Shown here piece by piece: positions 1-12,683 of a stretch of 64,000 nucleotides of DNA. Source of the stretch: Solanum dulcamara (Eukaryota; Streptophyta; Magnoliopsida; Solanales; Solanaceae). Position 1 is the first letter of the stretch. Each line of letters opens with the position of its first letter. A program made the translations under genes and the position numbers. The DNA lies in the NCBI RefSeq assembly GCF_947179165.1, contig NC_077240.1, positions 28,500,001 to 28,564,000 of the forward strand, in the 5' to 3' direction. The notes beneath the pieces are model-generated. The model was given only the letters and a program-made list of their open reading frames with translations, was not told where the DNA came from and did not search any database.

Positions 1-136
1 ATATGTTTATAAAAGGGTTATTATTTAAGTTTATTATATATTTTAATTTATTTATGTTAACATACCTATTAAACATCTATTTTTAGTATGTAATATATAT
101 AAGTGGCATTTATGTGTATATATACACAAATATTTA

Positions 137-2289
137 TGTCACGCCCCGAGAGGGTACCCTAGGTGTGGCCGGCACTCAGAAACCATTTCTGGCTTCCGAG
201 AGAACCACTTGGTCTCATTTCTTATTTATTCATCAGCGGAAGACTTAAAAATACTAATGTGGGCTAGTCATAATCAAAGGAAAAATAGATAATTTTTATA
301 AGAAGTAGTTTCTAAGGAGAACTACTCCGATTACATCATCAGACTCTGTCTATGAAGCCTCTAATACTCTTAGATGGTGCCAATGACATATCCATGGCTA
401 CCTCAAAAGAAACATCACACTCAACAATAATAAAAGGATAAGGAGTTCCTTCAAATACAAGAAGGACTCACCAAATAGCAGAAAAGAAATGATCTTCAAC
501 GATGCGCCTGTTGAGGATCTCTAATACCTGTATCTGCATCATAAAATGATGCAGGTCGAATGACGTCAGTACGTGGAATGTACGAGTATGTAAAATGGCA
601 GGAAGGTAAGGATAGATATCAATAAACTCCTCTCAAGAAAACTCATCTCAAAACTCAACATCATCTCAACATGAATATGTAATGCAAGTTTAAAAATATA
701 ATAATAAAAATAATAGTAATAAGCAATGCTTACTCAGTTGGGAGTTTCTCTAACCGACAACCATCACTTATGAGCTAGCGATGATACAACGAAGCGATGT
801 CGTTGCCACATCCATCCAATACCTTGCCAGGGTAAAGGACATCACCATCTTGGATCCACTCATCAAAGTCCTCTTTTTGGGACTTAAGAGGCATAGCCTC
901 CATCCTACGCTGGCTACGTAGTTCTGGGGTTTGAGTTAATTAAACTCTTACCCAACTCGGTGCTCAATACTACTCCCAAAATATGTGCTCATATTAAACT
1001 CATCATCTAGTCTCATTGGACTTTAATTTAAATCATCAAACTCATCTCATTTCATGTTCATCAATCATTATACTTCCAAAAACATCATTTACATCTCATC
1101 AAAACATCTTGCTCAAAATATCATTTGCTCAAATTCATTCAAACTCAACTATTTTGCTCTTTTAAAACTCAATAAAATACATATATAGTATTAATTCATA
1201 TAACTTTTTTTTTATCAATGAAAATAATAAAAAGCCAACATCTTTACTCAAAACATGTATAAAAATATTCATGAACATCAAATCAATTAGGATTCATGGG
1301 AAAATAGCCATGAATAATAATTCCAATAATATGAGAGATAACAATAATAATATTAATGCATAAATATATCAAACTCAATAGAAGAAGAATTAATTTATTT
1401 AGAATTCAAGATTTGGATAAAACTCAACTATAACTCAATTATAATGAATTTAAATATTGGGCGCATGGACGAACTCAATTCAATGCTATGAAAGCCTTAC
1501 ATACCTTAAATCCGGAGGTTTACTCCGAATTGGAACACTCTTGGACCCCTAGCCTTTTCTTCTCGCCGGAGCGTTTTGTGTACTACCCGGAGTATAAGAA
1601 TCACCGGAGTAGTATTTTTATACTACTAAAACTAAAACTATATTTGAGAAGAAGTATATAGAGAGAAGAAATGCTTAAGAAAGCTTGATGAATAAAATGA
1701 GGAAATAAGGTGGGTATTTATAGGTGGGAAAGAGGGACCTAACAATAAATAAAATAATTATAAAGAAAAATCTGAAAATTTAATGGAATATATTGATGTC
1801 ATGGATGATGTTAAATGGAGGACAATTTATGTCATGCATGATGTCAAATGTATCTAGATCTTTTCATGGTAGGTAAGATGAGTTCTTTTTAACAGAATAC
1901 TCTTTTTCGAAGCTACGTTTGAATAAGATAAATTTCTTATTAGGATTTGGTTTCTTCATAAGAATTGTAGATATGGAAGTCTAGTTTCATATAGTTCAAG
2001 AATCAACCAATTTGGAGCAACCTACAGTGAGATATGAATTTTCTTCTATCAACACTCAATTCCGTCACAGCACTATATCTTGCAAAGATTAATTTATTTG
2101 ACCTACTTATACTCCGAATTTGAAGTTATGTTCTTCATGAAAGTTGTAGGTAAGGATGTTGTGATTACCCAGAAATTTGAATCACCTAATTTGAACCAAC
2201 CTATTAAAAGTTATGCCCAAAATACAGAGGCTGTATTATTTTCGTCGAGAATTGAAATACCGACATACAATATTTTAGGGGTTGTTACA
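137..2289 (-). mobile_element. Solo gypsy LTR nested in the Ogre-type LTR
   Basis: The LTR reads TGTCACGCCCC at its left end and GTTGTTACA at its right end. It is flanked by a perfect 5-bp target duplication ATTTA at 132-136 and 2290-2294. No primer-binding site, polypurine tract or coding domain lies between the ends. The orientation (- strand) is inferred from the related LTR at 27044-29032, whose gag lies on its left. A solo LTR arises by recombination between the two LTRs of a full element. Confidence 0.85.
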
Positions 2290-2596
2290 ATTTATATTGT
2301 ATGTACATGCATATTTACTTTACATATATAATATTATAATTTTATAGATTTATGATTTTACTTATTCAACATGTATTTGACAACTAATTATATGACATTT
2401 TATTTGTATGACTACTTATAATTATATCCTAATTAAATTTAATGTAGTCTATTCTTATCCTTTTTCACACCCCAAAACCCTAAAACTATCTTATTCTCTC
2501 TCTACCTCTTTCACCTAATTCTCTCTCTACCTCTTCACCTAACTCTCTCTGTCTATTCATCATCTTCTCAAAAGGAGAAGAAGACAACAACAAGAG

Positions 2597-2794
2597 TTGT
2601 CTTCTCCACCACATAGCCGCCACCTACGGCTCTCCCTCTCTCTCTCCATCGCCGCCTCTCCCTCTCTCTCCCCGTCACTCTCTTCTCTGCCACCAACGAT
2701 GGTGAAACGCAGCAGCTCCACCAACGCCGCCAACAGCTTTTTCGCGACACCTACAACTCCGACGACAACAAGATATTGGTATATTTTCATTTAA
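2597..2794 (+). other. Low-complexity open frame in the LTR leader
   Basis: A 65-codon frame rich in Ser and Pro follows the CT-rich leader. It starts inside a CT microsatellite and runs into an AT-rich stretch with a possible splice donor near 2780. I recognise no protein family. The corresponding place in the related LTR on the - strand (24132-24626) holds a different low-complexity frame. It is most likely transposon leader sequence rather than a gene. Confidence 0.3.
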
Positions 2795-4637
2795 TCTTAT
2801 TTATATTATATATATAAATACGTATATTGTGTTTCATGAATAGATCTAAAATTTTATAGTCCTTTTATGATTATTGTGTATATGATATGTAAATTTATGT
2901 TATTGTTGAATTGTTTAATATTGATGAATGTGTGATTATTATTATGATTGATGTTATAGTTAATATTTATATGAGAATAATATGTGTATAGTAAATACGA
3001 TTCATAAGATTATAGTTGCCAAAGATTTTGATTGAGTTGTATATTGATGATTATATATTATACGGTGTAAAATTTTTATTTTTAAATGAAATGTGTATAA
3101 TAAGTTCTTTGCTTGGAAGATTTAGATCTTCTTATATTAGACTCCGTTTATAGATTTTGTTTTCAAAAAAAAAATGTGTTGGGTTGGTTGTCTACTTCAA
3201 ATGATTTATTAAATTTGAGATTCAAAGTTGTTTGTTTAGTTCCTAATCGATTAGTATTACAAAGCATATATCTATTTTTTGTTCATGTTCATGTTCATGT
3301 TCATTTTAGTGTTCATATTCATGTTCTTACATTTTAATTATGCACAAAAATATAGTTCATTTTTAGATGTTTACTTGCTTATTAATCGATTAAGATTATT
3401 ATATATGTTTGTGTTGTTTGTTTTTCTGTCCATGTTTACATTCTTGTATTTAATTATATACAAGTATAGTTGAGAATTTTTTACAATAAGATTGTTATTA
3501 TTCACCATTGTATAAAATACATATCTTTTAATCCGGATGTCTATCGGATTAGTTAATTGATAAATGACATCTTGTTTTCCCATTTGAATTTAGGAAGAAG
3601 GTTAAGTTTGTTTTACTTAATATGACAATTTTTGTTGATTGAAGTTTTTAGTGTTAAAAATAATTATAGTAATTGCTAATATGATATAATCATTTTGTAT
3701 TTGTCATAATTAATTTTGTCCCTTTAAGAAAGTTTGAAATAAAGTTAGTATCAACTTTAAATATTTTAATGTCCCACCACTTTAAGGTTAATGCTCCACT
3801 ATTTTGAAATAAAACATCTTTTGAGTGATTTTAGGAGTAAATCTTGGAAAGTTGTTATTAATTTGATTGATTGTCCACTTATTTGAAATTTTTTGAATTA
3901 AAGTTTTTGGCTATTTTGTCTTTGTTGACTTGATGGTATTCTTACCCATAGATTGATCAATATAAGTAGACACAAAGACACACACAAAAAAGAGGGAAGG
4001 AAAAACAGGAGAAGAAAAACACAAAGAAAAAAAAAGATAAGAACACAAAACAAAAGAAAAGAAAAGAACACTAGAATTGAGAGAAGCCTCTTTTTTTTAA
4101 CAAATTACTTAATTACTTTCAAGTCTTTTCTTTTGCCTCTTTGCTACTTCAACTTGCTTGGATCTCGGATATTGCTATCGCTTTTCGTTGGCACATTAAC
4201 AAAACTCATATTAATCGGTTAGTACTTCTTTTTCCTATTTTTACTATATTATCTTTACTTTAGATTCTTACATATTATACCTTGTTAAAATAAATATACG
4301 AAGTATCCAGGTTAGTTCTCATTTTCTTTGACATATTGGTTTATTATTTTGAAATGTGTTCTTGCTTTGTTTGTTTACTTTGTTGTAGTAAAAACAAAAT
4401 TATATAATAATGACATACCTCTACATATATTCGCATATTGTTTGTTTTTCTTTTACTTATGGTTTAACAGGTTTTGAACTTCAAAGTTCAAGATGTCGAG
4501 AGTTGCGAATCAAATTTTGAGATGCCGTTATTTCGTTCACATCTTTTGTATCATTTTATTCACCTATCCTTTGTTTTAATTTTGTAATAATCGTGTAAAG
4601 TCTACTCTTCATAATAATAATAATGAAATTGGGGATA

Positions 4638-4657
4638 GTCTAAGGGGGGGGGGGGGA
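4638..4657. repeat. Poly-G tract
   Basis: An uninterrupted run of about a dozen G sits inside the Ogre-type LTR. Similar homopolymers occur at 23121-23131 (C), 33668-33681 (C) and 62390-62399 (G). Confidence 0.8.
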
Positions 4658-4869
4658 ATCTACGTGCTACTTGCAATTTTTTTTTACTTTGACACAAATT
4701 TTATGTGGTTGCGTGCGCTAAACAAATATACCGAAAGAAATTAGTTATTTTAATTATTTTTTGTTGACTTTCAGATTTTAATTTTAAATGAAATACGTTT
4801 ACCACGCAAATAAATATTGATAAACCCTATACTTTAATTAGTTTATCAATTTTAATATTTTCATATATT

Positions 4870-6200
4870 TATATATATTAAACAACATGCCCAACTCTTG
4901 TATATTTTATTCAAACTATCAATCATTCTATTATTACATATCATGTACGCTTTCGATAGATAATTTCCAGCATGTTAATTAAATCATATGTCACGGTTTA
5001 AGCTTAATATTTTCAGCATATTAATTGAAACTATACCTACACGACTTTAGCATGTTAAATTTTATAGAAATCATGTTTAAGATTTAATAAGTTTAATAGG
5101 CTACTTTAATAGATACAATACCTATATATTTGCTAATAAATATTTTTTATAATATTATGTCATATAGAACTATGTTTATAAAATTGAATAATATTGCAAG
5201 CATATAAAACCAATATTTTCAACGTAAGAAATATACATAAATCACGTCTTTAGTACTTAATGAATATTTTTAGTATTTTATAAGAGTTAATTTACGCTTA
5301 CAAGATTACAAATATTTTTTATCATATTGACTCATAAAAACTACATCTATAGAATTTAATTAATGTTCCAATACATACTTTATTTGGAAACCATGGCCAT
5401 AAGATTTTTAACCATATAGAAATCATGTTTAATGTAGAATGTGGTCAATATATATAAATCATGCATTTAAGTTAATAAATAGTTTATCTATTATGTAGAA
5501 TTCATGTCTATAGGCCGTTATAAAAATATTTTTAGTATAATCTTATTAACAAAAAAAATCATACCTCTAGATTTTTAATAAATATTTTAGCACATTTTAT
5601 TAAAACCAAGCCTCTAGAATTGTAACAAATGTTTATCATAGTTTATATATAGAGACCATGTCTATATGATTTGATAAATATTTGTCATGTTATTTTATTT
5701 TAAAATCATGCTTACAATTTTAATCAATTTTCAACATATCATTTCATTTAGACACCATGTCTAAAAATAATATTTAAAATAAATATCAACATACTAATCA
5801 TCTAGGTATCGTTTATAGGGTTTAATATTATTTCAAGCATATATAAAACTATGTCGGTAAGAATATTTTGAGCCTATTGAGTCCATGAGATCTAACAATG
5901 TTTCTCGCATATTTTATCATATAACAATTATGTTTATAGGTATTATAATTCTAACATGTCAATTAAATGGATATTAGGCCTTCATAAATATTTTTTCATA
6001 ACAATTATGAGTAGAATCCATGCCCCTAGGGTTCTAATAAATATTTATCATATTATTCTATATTTGAAATCATGTCTATATTTTAATACATCTTTAGTAT
6101 ATCAACATTTAGAAAACCATACCCATAGCGTTTAATAAATTTTTTAGCATGCTCTTAACTAAAGTCATATGAATAGTATTCTATAAAATATTGTTAGTTA
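4870..6200. repeat. Degenerate tandem array inside the Ogre-type LTR
   Basis: About 1.3 kb is made of diverged units of roughly 65-80 bp. Recurrent words include AATCATG or ACCATG, then TCTATAGG, then TTTAATAAATATTTT, then AGCATATT. The units are too diverged to count reliably by eye. There is no open frame of note. This looks like an old satellite-like expansion within the LTR. Confidence 0.6.
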
Positions 6201-7477
6201 ATAACTAAAATTATCAAGCATACTTCTTTTTATTATAATCACCTAAGTAATTAAATTTGTCTGTCATATTATTCAAGTTTTTATGTTTATAATACCTGTG
6301 TCTGATTGTACGCACACACATAATCATTATGACCTTCACAATTTATATGTGTTTTCAAGCATGTTAATTAATTAATTTAGAGGCTTATTTGAGATTTTAT
6401 GTGTTAACTGCTTGTCCTATCTGTTTTGTTTGACGATGTGTCTAATTAGGATGCCTATATTTCCTTTGATCTAAAACCTACTCTAAATAGTGCGTCCAAT
6501 GCCTCTTGGATATTAAGTTGGGACGTTTAGACACCTTTTAAGACGTTAGTTTTTATTATTTTCTTTTAGATCGCTTTAGGGTCATAATAATAAATAAACT
6601 TAAGAGGGGTAGGGGTAATTAGGCCCTTCGGAAATGATGGAAGTTGACCCGAGCAGAAAAATGACAAAAAACTTTATATATTTTGTCTTCCGATTAATGA
6701 GCCGGCGCTGATCCGAAGAAAATAAGAATGTAGATAATTTTATTTTCTGTCGACTTTTAAATATTTTGTTTGTATATATATTTAGGGTAGTTTAATATTT
6801 TAAAATTCAATGATTTTTAGGCATCCCCAATCTTATTAGAGATTTCACCCAAATTAGATTTACAACATATTACATATTCATATATCTACACTTGTCTATT
6901 ATCTTATTCATTTTCTTTTTATATTGTGACTACAAATAAAGTAACCATTGTTAATACTAGACATTTATTTTACCATAAATTTAGTAAGTTATTTATTCAA
7001 ATGATTTTAAAATATAGATTTGTATTTTTATATATTTAAATATATTATTTATTATTTATTTTACTATACAATAAATATATTATTATTAAATTTGGTTCAT
7101 TCATATATAAGACGTATATATATGACATACCTTATATTTTCACCTTTTTCTCGAATTTAATAAAAATCATTTTTCTTAATATTTCTAAAACAAACAAATG
7201 AATAAATATCCCTAATCATTTTTTTCTAAAACTAAGTTTAAGGACTATCTTCGGATAGGCTCTGAGGGATGCCTAATACCTTCCCCTCGAGTAACTAAAA
7301 CCCTTACTTAGAATCTCACAGGTTTCGCAAATCAAAACAGAGTTTACATTTACAATGGTTTTCCTAATATTTTCCTTAAAATTAGGTGGTGACTCTAAAC
7401 AAACAATTTCAAAATCAGAGTCATAGCCATTTTTATGTTGTGAACTATTTCGATCCCGTTCGAAAATAGGGTGCGAC

Positions 7478-7843
7478 ACTAATATAACCTTATAACATTA
7501 CAGGGATTTCGGTGGTTACCTAAAGAAGTTTGGGTTGCTTCCATCGTCCGCAGGTATGTTCTCGTCTTCTCTCTTTTCTCATTTCAGTTGTGCGTAGTAG
7601 TAGACAAATAAAATATTAAACCCTATTCTACTTTATTTTAATAAGTACTATATAAGATAAGTGGTATATAGTATAAAATAAATTATCAATTTAGTCCACT
7701 AACTAGATTAATTAGCTAAAGTTATCCTCAATTAAATAATCGTAGTTATCAAATAATTCAAAATACACATTAAAAATTTATGGAATGAGTCTTTCATTAA
7801 ATAAAAAGTTCTAGTACTCAAAGCGACCTAATAGATTGTTACA
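7478..7843 (-). mobile_element. Fragment of a gypsy LTR, same family as the solo LTR at 31076
   Basis: The right end GATTGTTACA at 7843 and the adjoining 300 bp match, in the same orientation, the right end of the solo LTR at 31076-33182, which ends GAGTCGTTACA. The fragment is the left part of an inverted-repeat arm whose partner is 39798-40165. Its left end abuts the Ogre-type LTR end at 7477. Confidence 0.6.
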
Positions 7844-9235
7844 GTGATATTAAGAACAGAGCCCTTCATACAAGTCTAGCCTAGAGGTTGTACCATAATC
7901 AGAATAACCTTTGGGGAAAAATCCTTTTAAGAAAATGCTTTAAATTAGGTTCTAACAGGAGGAAAAATTCCAATATCTAGAACATGGAGATGTAACTTGG
8001 AGGAATGGAAAGATGGTAAAAAGAGTCATAGATGGATAGTCCGCAAGGGCACAAAGATGAACTTTTTTAATGACTCATGACTCCCTCATGGTGTAGCCAT
8101 TGGAAGCATGATCCAATGCCTTTTGGGGAAAGAGGATGAGATAGTGAAGGTTAGCAATCTCAGAAGAAATGGCAACTGGATCTGACTGGCCTCTCAATAC
8201 CCTTACCCATTGAAATAACGGCTAGTAGTAAGGCTACCCATCTTATGCCAAATAATGTAAGGGAAGACAATCTTATTTGGGGACAAACAATGGAAAGTTC
8301 ACCACTAGTAGTGCTTATATCCTCATTTATAACCATTCATCCCACGACAATAAGAAAATTTCTAGGAAAAATTTCGATTGAGTATCAAGAATTCTTTGCC
8401 CAAATAAAATTAAAATCTTTCAATGGCACATACAACATGAAAGGCTCCCCACAACTCAATACTTGCATAGGATAGGGATTGAGGAGAACCAAAACTGCAA
8501 CTTTCACGGACATACAACTGAAGACATTAATCTTTTTTTCTTTGGTTGGCCCAACTCAACTCAATTTTGGGCAACTGTTATTTCTAACAACACTTTAGTG
8601 CAATTTGCTATAGCACCCAACCTCACTATTGAAACTTGAGGCCAATTATGGAAAGCAATTAAAAGGAAGCCTTATAATGCACATCTGCCATGCGAAGCCC
8701 TATTACCTTACTATTTTTGGAATATTTGGCTCCAAAAGAATGATAAACTTTTAATAAGAAAAAGGAATACATCTCCTTCAACAATGTACTTTATCAATCC
8801 ATGAAGTACCACCTCATCATCAGTCACAATAATGCTCCTAACTGTCAATACACCACCATTCTTGTTAATTGGGAGCCCCTCTAACAGGAAAGTTCAAACT
8901 TAACACAAATGGCCTGGGACAAGGGACTGAGTGGAATTATAAAAATCACAGAGGTGATTGGGTCTTAAGTATTATTATATTGGGTCTTAAGTATTATGAT
9001 CAAGATTCCCCACACAACACCCATTCTAGCAGAACTCAAAGCTCTTAAACAGGGCCTCTAACTGGCAATCAATCATAACCTAATTTTTTTAAAGATTAAC
9101 TTGGATTCTATGGAAGTTTAAATATGCTAAAACATGACAATTTACTCTATACTAACATTACTCTTGAATGTAGATCCTTAATGTAGAGGCTAAGAGAAGC
9201 GCCAGTGACACACATATTCATGAAACAAAATAGAG
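7844..9235 (+). pseudogene. L1-type LINE fragment: zf-RVT and RNase H-like part of ORF2
   Basis: Read across frames with several stops, the sequence gives the zinc-binding reverse-transcriptase module: words such as PNKIKIFQW (about 8400), YLHRIGIEENQNCNF (about 8460-8510) and FFFGWPNSTQFW (about 8540). The plant LINE RNase H region follows: TPILAELKALKQG (about 9020-9055), INLDSMEV (about 9095) and HIFMKQNRVA (about 9210). The reverse-transcriptase core is absent. The fragment stops exactly where Ogre-type LTR sequence begins (9236). An inverted copy lies at 38446-39797. It is decayed and not coding. Confidence 0.75.
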
Positions 9236-9690
9236 TGGCGAAGTTACGATCCGATTTCAAAAGTTAAGTTTTAAAACCTTTTCATAACTTGGCGAAAAAA
9301 ATCATTAAAAATTATTTTATTAGAAAAATAGGAATTTAGAGTCGTCACTTAATTTTAGGAAAATTAAGAATCCATTTAAAAAAAGAAATTTTTAAAAGAA
9401 ACCAAAGTCGGATAAGGGTTCAAGCAATCCTCTAAGGAACAAATATCATGAGTTCACAAAAGTAAAGAGCTAAATAAAGTAAAGAATTAAAGAAAAGGAC
9501 ATTTTTTAGCCCATTTCTGTTTCGCGTAGCCATTGATCAAATAGGACCGTTAAGTCTATAATTTTAATTATTTTAGCCCTTTGGGGCTGCTGCTGCGATT
9601 TGCTACCATTTCAGGTTTTCACTCTACGATATTAGCTTCCCTTTCAAATGACTTGATGGAGGTTGATTCGAGAAGAAGAGCACGCAAAAG
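9236..9690 (-). mobile_element. Terminal piece of the Ogre-type LTR seen at 30721-38445
   Basis: The segment is the reverse complement of about 37185-38445, including the GAGTCGTCACTTAATTTTAGG stretch (9342) that mirrors the right-end GTGGCGACTC motif. It lacks the plastid insertion that its partner carries; near 9508-9515 there are only a few unrelated bases at that point. It ends abruptly at about 9690, where gypsy LTR sequence begins. Confidence 0.65.
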
Positions 9691-12683
9691 ATGCTCGGTC
9701 CTGCATCACGAAAGTAGATGCAGAGTGTAGTATGAGTACCAAGACAACAGGTACCCAGTTGGCATCATAGGCCGACTGAGCAGAAAAGGTGAAAACAATA
9801 TGAAAAAAGAGGAATAAGCCTAAATAGGAATCAACATAAGGATCTAAAATGAAAAGAGTACTATTTACGAGAGCTACATCTAACTATACCCAACTAGGCC
9901 CCCCATAAGCCCAACCGGGACATCATGCATAGTTAAATAAAAACCCAAACGAACCCCCATAAGTCCGCCGAATTCACAGAATAGCTATAACTACCAAGGC
10001 TAGGAACCAAGAATTTGCGAGGTCAGGAACCGAAGAACTGTATTATTTCCAAACCCAAAATCTCCAAGAGTCAACGAACTAAGGGTGCCTTAAGGGTCAA
10101 GACTGGGACTGGGACCCAGATGCTCGCCCAAATGTTCATAGTGGCCAAGGCCGGGACTGAGCACCCGGATGCTTGCCATAATATATCAGTACAGCCGAGG
10201 CTGGGACTAGGTACCCATGATGCTCATCGTAATACATCGGTGCGATCGAGGCCAGTACTGGTACATAGATACTCGCCATAACACATTGATATAATCGAGG
10301 CCAGGACTGGATACCCGAATGCTCGTCATACTAGCAAGTCGGTGGAGGTCGGGGCTGGGTACCCGGATGCTTACAGACATTTTATCTTATGGTGCCAAAT
10401 ATTCTCTTTTTCAGCTAAATAATAACAGTACTAAGAATCTACTTCCCAATGAGTCAACCGATATACCGCCAAAAGTGAAATCGGGAGTCAAAATCAATGA
10501 TCATGAAATCTAGTTTTGCCGATGCATTATGAAATTATGGTTATACCGAGTTATGGATGAGGGTTTATTAAGAGCAAGGGTATCGCCTAGCTAAGGCCAA
10601 CTACTTGGCACTAGCCCACTACACCATTCTACAAGGATCTAAGTCAATCGGAGTGACACCGGGGCATCTAAAGCAAGTTTACATTCTATATTAATGCCAA
10701 CATACTCCATAGTATCAACAATATGCTCATTCAACTCTCCTTATAATACTAACAAATAACGACAAGATACACATGCTTCTAAATACCCGAAAAACCCAAT
10801 AACAAGCCTAAAGCATGATTTCTAACACCTGAGATATACAATTAAATTACCCAACCAGAATTCCAACTATTTCAACATACGTTCACACATTTCAGCTCAA
10901 ACTAAAGAAAGGTAAAACTGTAGCCTATCAATAGGCTAAACACACGAGTTTCAAATCACTGTGCTGAAGATTTTCCCTTCCGAACAGACTCAGAACACTG
11001 CCACGCTATTAAAAACAGAACCACGACATCGATACGGTTGTTTAGACATTAATTTCATAATTTTTGGAGACGGAATAATTTTGGGGTCTAAACCGGAAAT
11101 TATGGGATCTGCATGCGAAATTATGGTTTTTGACCACCAAAATAGGTTCTAAACTCCACCCCAAGCTCACAAATCATATTTATAATATAATTTGGGGTGG
11201 GAAATTACACGGAACGAGCATGCAACCAAAACTCATAAATTCCAACTAAAAGACCTAAAAATGGCAGCATCAAGATCAGCTAATTTTGAAGAAATGAAAC
11301 CCTTTCAACCCAAAAATATTATACTACGATGATCCTTGCGAAAAACCCCACAATCTACCCTCAAGAATCACTCAAAACAGAGTTATATTGATCAAGATAC
11401 ACTCTTCCAAAATTCAACAAAATTTTATTTCAAAAAAGCCTAATCAGTAACTAAACACGCATTTTTACCTCAAACGAAGATTCCCCTCACATATCTGAGC
11501 TCACCACAAGATTCTTCATGAAATTTTCTGGAATTTCGACCCTTGAATCACCAGATTCGGATTTATATAGATCAAGAAATAATTTGTCAAAGTTCTTCAA
11601 AAACTCAATCTGAAAATGGACACTACTGCAAATAAAATCACATTTTTTACCTAAATCAAATACTCCAAATCAGTTTTTAATCTCTCCAATGCGTTCTGCA
11701 CAAAAAATCTCACAAGTTTGCCTTTGAATAACCCAATTTGGAGCTCTATATCCCGATAAAAATAAACCAGATATGCTACCCCACTAAATTCAATGTTTCG
11801 GACTCAATGGCGCATTCAGAATTCCCATACGATATTATTTTAATAGAAAGTGAATTTCATACCCAAGAACCATTTTAAGCCACATTCTATAACGGGCCTC
11901 GATATTAGTGTGGAAGCCTTGGAAAGCGAACGAAGGGTCGTTCTAGACCAAAATCGACATTTTAAAACTAACCGCGTTTTCAGAATTTTTCATTTGAGCG
12001 CGTTTTCTAAGAATGTTGACCAAAGTCAATTATAGGCTAATATTCAAAGTCAAAAGAGCCAAACGATCCCAAACTCGTATCGATTGCCTTGATAGTTATG
12101 CCAACTATGCTACTAGCCTAATTTTGCCATTCCGGAGCTGATAAAACCATTAGAATTCAAATTTGAGATATCCTTGACCCGTAACTCGAAAAGTCGCAAC
12201 TAAACCTAGGCTTTCAAAATACCAAAATAGGCTCAGGACATCTAAAAATTCAGTCAACACTTCTTCTAGACCAAAAACCATCCTCCGAATGTAACGGAGT
12301 CATCGAAATTCCATTCCGAGCATCGGAACTCTAAAAGTTGACCAAAGTCAAATCTTGGCTTAAAATTTCTCAAATTCTCAACTCAAGGCCTCAAATTTTT
12401 GTTACAACTCCAAAATTGATTCCGTAAAATCTCCTAAGCCAATTTCGATATTTTGGAGCTGCTGGAATCGACGGAATTCTGTTCTAAGACCTGTAGCTTC
12501 GATTGACCCCAAATACCACTTTTTAAAGCTTATGAAAACTCAAAATTTCCAAAGAAATAACTTTTCATAGGATTTTCTAAAAATCAACACTTGGTACCAA
12601 TCAGAAACGACTAGGGCAACTAAAAGTAGGGGTAAAATGGTCATTTTAAAAAAATTCTAAAAATGACCTTCTGGGTCATTACA
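9691..12683 (-). mobile_element. 3' LTR of a gypsy element (left LTR), outer end missing
   Basis: The segment aligns with 16648-18987. It starts at the inner edge with TGTAATGACCC read on the - strand from 12683. The outer ~415 bp that exist in the right LTR (16232-16647) are missing here, cut at the junction with the Ogre-type fragment. Internal tandem units occur at 10090-10380. Divergence between the two LTRs is obvious by eye, so insertion is not recent. Confidence 0.7.
10090..10380. repeat. Tandem units in gypsy LTR
   Basis: About five units of some 50-60 bp carry a GAGGCCGGGACTGGGTACC-like core, then a GATGCTCG word and a variable spacer. The counterpart in the other LTR is 17040-17420, which has about two more units. 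Confidence 0.7.

Larger units (their letters stand above)
1..7477 (+). mobile_element. Long LTR of a Ty3/gypsy element, probably Tat/Ogre type; 5' end outside the window
   Basis: The first 136 bases and 2290-7477 form one LTR interrupted by a solo LTR. Bases 1-100 and 2330-4505 match the reverse complement of 22625-25210, whose outer end begins TGTTGACACCC at 25513; about 300 bp of this LTR should therefore precede the window. The right end has the motif GGTGGTGACTC (7384) and terminates GTGCGACA at 7477, the pattern I associate with Tat/Ogre LTRs. A CT-rich leader lies at about 2490-2560. No internal domain follows: 7478 is already another element, so this is a solo LTR or a fragment. Lineage is inferred from ends and length only. 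Confidence 0.65.

Noticed and set aside
3279..3473. Frame of repeated Met-Phe residues
   Set aside because: It is produced by the GTTCAT hexanucleotide repeat near 3280-3330; low complexity, no gene.
10015..10281. 88-codon frame in the left gypsy LTR
   Set aside because: It arises from the 50-60 bp LTR tandem array; the frame is not kept in the partner LTR.
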